12,958 bases of DNA from Saccoglossus kowalevskii (Eukaryota > Hemichordata > Enteropneusta > Harrimaniidae): positions 34,417 to 47,374 of the forward strand of contig NW_003131858.1 of assembly GCF_000003605.2 (NCBI RefSeq), given 5' to 3'. Each line of letters opens with the position of its first letter. The first letter of the stretch is position 1. The notes under the pieces were generated by a model. It searched no databases. It saw nothing but the letters and a program-made list of their open reading frames with translations, and had not been told where the DNA came from. This document shows, one piece after another, positions 8,462 to 12,958 of the stretch. The position numbers and the translations under genes were made by a program.

Positions 8462-8760
8462 GTTTGTATATGTGATAGTGCTCGAGATATTAGAGTCATG
8501 CATAGTAAATGAGTTATCTTAACATATATGGTCATCGAATATATTGTCCAATTCTCTCGTGCAAAGCCTTCAATGTAGAGTTGGTTTCAAGTTTGAACAT
8601 GCAATAGTACTTGAGATAATAGAGACATGCATATTTAATGAGTTCTACGACCATATATGGTCACTAGATATGTTTGCCAATTCTCTTGTTCAATTTAATC
8701 AATATAGTGTTGATTTCATGTTTGTATATGCAATAGGTCTCAAGATATGTCAATTCAGTC
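8462..8760. repeat. 129-bp tandem repeat, about 2.3 diverged copies
   Basis: The sequence starting gtttgtatatgtgatag at 8462 recurs as gtttgaacatgcaatag at 8591 and gtttgtatatgcaatag at 8720, exactly 129 bases apart each time. Within the first two units the order is kept: a gagat(a)ata-agag segment, catgcat followed by aatgagtt, catatatggtca, and ccaattctct. The third copy stops near 8755-8760. Divergence between copies is moderate, so this is an old duplication. The 76-codon plus frame at 8544-8774 simply reads through the repeat. Confidence 0.85.
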
Positions 8761-8824
8761 TGTATTGTAGGTAGGATCCTCCCCTTTTCCACAATGTTTT
8801 GCAGCCCTCCAAAAATATACATTT

Positions 8825-9253
8825 TCATATTTTTTTGGTAATCGGTAGTATGTTTGATGCTCTTCGAAATGACCTGAAAGGACGACTGAACAGATCCAAT
8901 ATAAAAATTGAAGAAACATCGATGTGAAAAAATAATTGTTTTTTTAATCTTCTTTGCCGGTCATGTGCACGATGACTCGTAATAAATCCCATAACAGCAA
9001 TAGGATAACATTTTAATATAGAAATTATCATTATCTTCATATGCGTATAATTTTCAATGTTTGGGTCAAATAACAGATCCAAGATTGAGGGCATGATTTC
9101 AGCACGAGTCGAGTTGGTCCTAAATGAGTTCAGGCTAACGTGAACGCAAATGCTGTAATCCCCCTCCAAACATGAAGGACTAACAATTTCGTGCCGAGAT
9201 CTCGTAACATGAACGTAGTAAATGTTAATGGCATGATTACATATTAGTGTAGT
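8825..9253 (-). CDS. Unassigned 143-codon open frame with hydrophobic segments
   Basis: The minus strand is open from 9253 down to a stop near 8825. The first ATG in the main block is well inside the frame, and an earlier TTG at 9169 is not a credible start, so if real this is more likely an exon than a whole gene. I do not recognise it. Visible features are MKIMIISILKCYPIAVMGFI, a hydrophobic stretch long enough for a membrane helix, a basic loop with HDRQRRLKKQ, and a second hydrophobic stretch, HIDVSSIFILDLF. A helix, basic loop, helix layout is typical of multipass membrane proteins. The frame lies inside the terminal-repeat element, so it may be captured host sequence. Chance cannot be excluded. 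Confidence 0.22.
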   Translation of the reverse strand, partial: TTLICNHAINIYYVHVTRSRHEIVSPSCLEGDYSICVHVSLNSFRTNSTRAEIMPSILDLLFDPNIENYTHMKIMIISILKCYPIAVMGFITSHRAHDRQRRLKKQLFFHIDVSSIFILDLFSRPFRSFRRASNILPITKKI

Positions 9254-10421
9254 CTATAGTCGTGTTTATACTATACCAAGTACGGGCTATCTATAGGTTT
9301 GTATATCGGCTAGTAAAAAAACGGTTAGCACAGTCTAAGAAAGGTCTAAACTTGTATATGTTAGTTTACATGTTACATGTTAGTTTTATCGTTATAAAAC
9401 ATTACCAAAGCAATTTCGGAAAGTGCAGATTGCAGAATAAAGAGATGACACACAGCGTCAGTTAATTTTTTTCTCGAAAACAATATCTCTAGATATTCTA
9501 AGCATTCTATGCTACTTATGTTAATGCTTTTCAATGACATCATAGTCATTTACCTCCTTCCCATCCTTGGCATTACATTACATTGGTCACCGATGTGCTA
9601 TGACTAATCACACTTGTCATGCAAACATGCAAGTTGTATTTTGCATGCCTCTTGTATTGTCATTCCTTTTTCAGCAATCATTTTGAAATTAGCTATCTTT
9701 AAGGTTAACCTACTCATTCGAAAATGCATGCTATTTACCATTTTCTTAATACTGTATTTACTAAAGATCTGCTCATTTCTAATAAATTTAAGGGAGCCTA
9801 ATGTGTAAGCTCAGACAATTATAGTAGTCTGAGGTTTAAGTCAGAATGCCAAGTTTAACTGAAATAGTGGGAAATAGCTCTCAGTGCGAAGGTCATAATT
9901 TGCATAGATAAACAAATCAAGAAACAAAGGCAGCATTAATACCTCAAGCAAGTCAGCAGTATCCATAATGCATTTACATGAAGTAAACTCATCCTTCAAA
10001 CAATGATTCCAAAGAACTAGCAAAACATACACAATAAACAAAGATGAAAGTGACTGACATTGTTTGAAATAGTATTACATATAAAACTATACTTTAAACA
10101 ATACATAAGAATTAGTGTCCATTGGACAATCAGGAACTGTCGGTATTTATTGAAATACATCTATGCAAAATTATCGGAAAGTCCACGCGGTAGTTGAATG
10201 GGATGTCACACTTAGACGATTATATAAGATAATGAAAATGATAACAAAGCCCGTGATAGCGAGCTGTGCGTGAACGCTAATATTGACCTGTTTAAATTAG
10301 GAATGGCATGGTCGCGCACTACCAGGTAAATCAGTTCCTGCTTCGCGGCATAGGATGAAAAAAGAATCTGATTTGTTGGGTCCGCACGTCTCTAAACAGT
10401 AAATATACTTGCAAATATATT
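9254..10421. other. Right interior of the terminal-repeat element, no gene seen
   Basis: Short frames of 62-67 codons (9262-9465, 9614-9808, and 9841-10041 on minus) carry no recognisable motif and are the length expected by chance. No DDE, zinc-finger or other transposase signature was found. TTTGTTGGGTCC at about 10373-10384 resembles the element's left tip (TTTGTTGGACCC) and lies just inside the right array, but it is too short to call a nested end. Confidence 0.4.
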
Positions 10422-10684
10422 ATTACATTATCGGTTGCCGTCTTTTTACATTATCGGCTGCTCAAAAATATATTACGTTATCAGTTATTTCGTGTTACAT
10501 TATCGGTTGAAGAAAAAAATATTACATTATCGGTTATTTCGCGTTATATTATCGGTTGCTTTTGTTGTTACTTTATTGGATGCGACTTATTACATTATCG
10601 GTTTTAATTACAATATGGGTTAAATCATGTTACTTATCAGTTAATGATACATTATCGGTAATTATTACATTATCTTGTCCAACA
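10422..10684 (-). repeat. Right terminal array of TTACATTATCGG motifs
   Basis: This is the inverted counterpart of the left array. Copies of ATTACATTATCGGT or close variants start at about 10422, 10446, 10471, 10494, 10521, 10542, 10567, 10589, 10607, 10629, 10645 and 10664, at about 21-base spacing. Read on the minus strand from 10684, it begins TGTTGGACAAGATAATGTAA and lines up with the left arm, including the shared GATAATGTATCATTA segment near the tip (left 7604-7618). The right arm has about two more motifs than the left. The plus-strand open frame at 10435-10623 is the repeat in translation. Confidence 0.9.
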
Positions 10685-10689
10685 CAGCG

Positions 10690-12060
10690 AAACATATTAT
10701 TATTATACTACTAGTAGCTTCGCAATGAATGGCTTTCGCGGTAAGTGGGTTTCGTATCTGGTTGGTTTCGCTAGGCGTAGGACGTTGTCTCAGTAACTGG
10801 TCCTTCCATCCTTGTTGAGAATTAAAGTTTTATGTTTCTTTAACAACTGGCGCTATTCTGGGAATACCATCCTGGCAAGAGTTCCAAAATAAGACCCATG
10901 CTCTGATATTATTGGTGTTGCAAAGGATAGTTGAGTATTTTTTATTGGAATTAATAATCCTCATGACCGTTTTTCAATATAGATAAATTGTAGTACATAA
11001 CAAACTGTATAACCATCAACAATGAATTAAAGAAATATTACTAATGCATTGTAATACAACTAATTCAAATTGAAAGAAATTGCACAATAAAATATTCCAT
11101 CAGTAATACTCGTCAAAGATATTTGTTTATAATTTTATAAACTGGCTTGGCAATACCAGCCCCAATATATATATAAAGTGTACATATTTTTATAAATAAA
11201 GATATACTAACAAAAATGAAATGTTAATTATTTCATATTTTATGAATTTGTGAAATTGATTACCAACGTTATTAGGTTCATGTGATGCAAGTTATAGAGT
11301 ACGTACCTAAGCGGCCGTCCCCCAGCAAATAATTAAACAAAGGCGTTTTCTATATTGAATTCGGGGAACTCGCCGTTTTACACAATCTGGGAAGTTCGAA
11401 TTACTAAATGAAGTACAGGACAATGAAAAAATCTCAAAAGTGAATATTCATGGTGTATTTTAAGTCTAACCGGACAGGAAGTGGGAATTTGTCAGTTCTC
11501 TAAATATCCAAACATATTTTAGTATAAGGTAGTAACTATCTATTGCAACCATGTATATATACGAAACGAAGTACAATTAATTCGTGAATACCGGCCATAC
11601 ACCATTTAAAATATCTAAAGTGATGTCATCGGAGACGTTGAACGTATACGTCACATGTCAAATGCTTCCTGTAGTAACACCACACACATATAATTTTATT
11701 CACATGTACTACACATTGCACTATATATCGCAGAAAGTGTCATCTTCGAATGAACTGTCATAAAACAATCTTTGTAAAGTAAAGTAAAGTAAAGTAAAGG
11801 AATATGCAATTGTATAGTATCTATTCAATCATTTTGGCTGGTTGGGAAAGAAGTCTGGGCTGCCATGAATACTGACCAAACAATTTACTAGTGTAATTTT
11901 GCTAGAAAAAAATAACAATAGCACTGTCACGTGACAAAACTGACATTCAAATAAGGTAACCCCAACGCTGCCACGATACGTAATATCAGATTGTAATCGA
12001 TGCATTCTCATGTAAAGATATTGCAATGATATTAATTATAGATCAAATTTATGTTCACTA
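10690..12060. other. AT-rich stretch with no assignable gene
   Basis: No frame on either strand resembles a known protein; the 65-codon minus frame at 11829-12026 has no motif. A short TA-rich run lies near 11166-11176. Short segments near 10860 and 11146 share words such as 'aataccA' but do not align as a repeat. The pentanucleotide microsatellite is listed separately. Confidence 0.45.
11774..11799. repeat. Microsatellite (GTAAA)5
   Basis: Five perfect copies of GTAAA run from 11774 to 11798, followed by a G that begins a broken sixth copy. The flanks are unrelated. It is a simple-sequence repeat, likely length-polymorphic, with no function implied. Confidence 0.95.
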
Positions 12061-12068
12061 AAACTAAG

Positions 12069-12097
12069 AAGGACCTCTTTGTGTCAGAGAGGTCCTT
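12069..12097. repeat. Perfect 10-bp-stem hairpin
   Basis: AAGGACCTCT (12069-12078) is followed by a 9-base loop and its exact reverse complement AGAGGTCCTT (12088-12097). The stem is half G/C in an AT-rich setting and would fold stably in RNA or single-stranded DNA. It is too short for a microRNA precursor, lacks a U-tract, and no gene ends beside it. A remnant of a small foldback element is possible. Confidence 0.8.
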
Positions 12098-12958
12098 ACG
12101 ATCATTTCGTCAAGTCCATTGCCATTCTTGAATCACTTGGGACGGCAATTCTGTGTATTTGGTCATCTAACTTGTTTATAGCCATAATATTATATTTAAG
12201 TATTCATTTGACAGCCGTACTACTTTACGCTAGCGATAGTTTATTTTCAAATTTGTTGGGCGCCCTTTTCGTAGAATTTTGTGTGGCACATTAAAACCAC
12301 ATTTTTCGAGTTTCTTCAAATTTCCTACTGCTTGCGATGAAATCTATAACCAAATAGAGCGATGTAGTTTTCTAAAGTAGGACATGCTGTTGCGATGTGT
12401 ACGTCAAACTGCACAGATAGAGATTGCAGATAATGAACGACAATCTTCAGACTGATTTAGTTTTATATATCATTCCACAAAGCAGCAAAGGTTTCGAGTC
12501 TTGTTTTGGTGAGACCGGGTCAATGTGCGCGGCTCAGTCCGGCCTGTCGACGAGGATGATTTACATTATACGTTCAATGTTGGCGTAGCAAATTTATAAA
12601 ACATGTGCATATTTTAATGTAGTTATAATTCAAAATAATGTCAAAATCTGTTGAATTTGTGGCGTTCAATTACAGCACCTATTATCAGTACGTTGAGTTG
12701 ATTGTAAACAAATGTTTAAAGTTGTTAATGTAGTCTGATAACGTATAGCCTTGCAGCTAAATATAGATAACACAATAATCTGTGTTGCAGTATAAATGTC
12801 CCCCATACCAATCGATAGCGTAATATATAGAGAAGTTGTTTCATACCTTATCTGCACAAAATCTTTTTATTTCATTATCTATCTTATTGTATATTATTAT
12901 TGCCGTTATCACTAAAATCATAATTGATTTAATCAATAGCATATGTGACGGTGATAAG
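12098..12958. other. No gene seen at the right edge
   Basis: The 71-codon plus frame that runs to 12294 begins in the hairpin and encodes a hydrophobic, low-information sequence. The 63-codon minus frame at 12666-12857 has no motif either. A G/C-rich patch near 12510-12555 stands out from the AT-rich background but contains no open frame or tRNA-like fold I can support. Confidence 0.4.

Larger units (their letters stand above)
7567..10689. mobile_element. 3.1-kb element with long inverted CCGATAATGTAA arrays
   Basis: Two arrays of the same 12-14-base motif face each other about 2.6 kb apart: CCGATAATGTAA on the left (7575-7790) and TTACATTATCGG on the right (10422-10684). Their outer tips match as inverted repeats (TGTTGGAC at 7575, GTCCAACA at 10677-10684), and the following 50 or so bases align unit by unit. 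The 9-mer aaacatatt flanks both sides (7558-7566 and 10690-10698), which could be a target duplication. Long inverted termini plus a 9-bp duplication fit a Mutator-like or foldback element. The duplication is AT-rich and sits a few bases outside the matching tips, so it is tentative. No transposase is seen inside, so this would be a non-autonomous element. Confidence 0.65.

Noticed and set aside
10435-10623. 62-codon plus frame
   Set aside because: It is the translated right terminal array and mirrors the left-arm frames.
7575-10684. The two repeat arrays as a CRISPR array
   Set aside because: The repeats are short, degenerate, in opposite orientation at the two sites, with spacers under 15 bases, in eukaryotic-looking DNA.
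12069-12097. Hairpin as a bacterial-type terminator or a microRNA precursor
   Set aside because: There is no U-tract and no gene upstream, and the stem is too short for a microRNA precursor.
12488-12555. G/C-rich patch with a GGTTTCGAGTC-like word as a tRNA or SINE B box
   Set aside because: The B-box word has an extra T, and no A box or cloverleaf fold could be placed at the right distance.

Overview
The window looks like AT-rich, gene-poor nuclear DNA from a eukaryote, most likely an invertebrate animal. The grounds are low coding density, a decayed protein-coding gene with a candidate intron, a decayed DDE transposase, two non-autonomous transposon-like structures and a 45-bp satellite array. 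There are no bacterial-type operons, and I see no tRNA, rRNA or CRISPR array. The species cannot be named from the sequence. I see no clearly intact gene.

Layout: 1-940 holds nothing I can assign. 941-3619 (+) is the most informative part. It is a broken gene whose fragments, in three frames, resemble the VioB/RebD-like family (iminophenyl-pyruvate dimer synthase-like proteins with a ferritin-like domain), best known from bacterial and fungal secondary metabolism. It has in-frame stops, at least four frameshifts, an internal deletion and a candidate intron of about 0.5 kb (2398-2903), so it is not a processed (retro)copy. 4027-4557 (-) is the C-terminal part of a Tc1/mariner/IS630-type (DDE_3) transposase with two frameshifts and a lost catalytic Glu. 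4647-4821 (-) may be an exon of an unidentified membrane protein. 4995-5120 is a short hAT-like MITE with GGCGGATC-type terminal inverted repeats.

5819-6478 is a 45-bp tandem array (14 full copies plus a partial one) with its own 12-bp sub-repeat and block-wise variants. 6479-7100 is empty, and 7101-7439 (-) is an open frame with a Cys/His cluster and no identity. 7567-10689 is the second main feature: about 3.1 kb bounded by long inverted terminal arrays built from roughly 21-bp-spaced copies of CCGATAATGTAA, with matching ends (TGTTGGAC / GTCCAACA) and a possible 9-bp target duplication. Its interior holds a 129-bp tandem repeat and a 143-codon open frame with hydrophobic segments, but no recognisable transposase. 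10690-12958 holds only a microsatellite and a perfect 10-bp-stem hairpin.

The elements do not form a pathway. The window reads as a decaying gene neighbourhood colonised by DNA transposons and satellites. The family assignments come from recognising conserved motifs by eye and have not been tested by any search.
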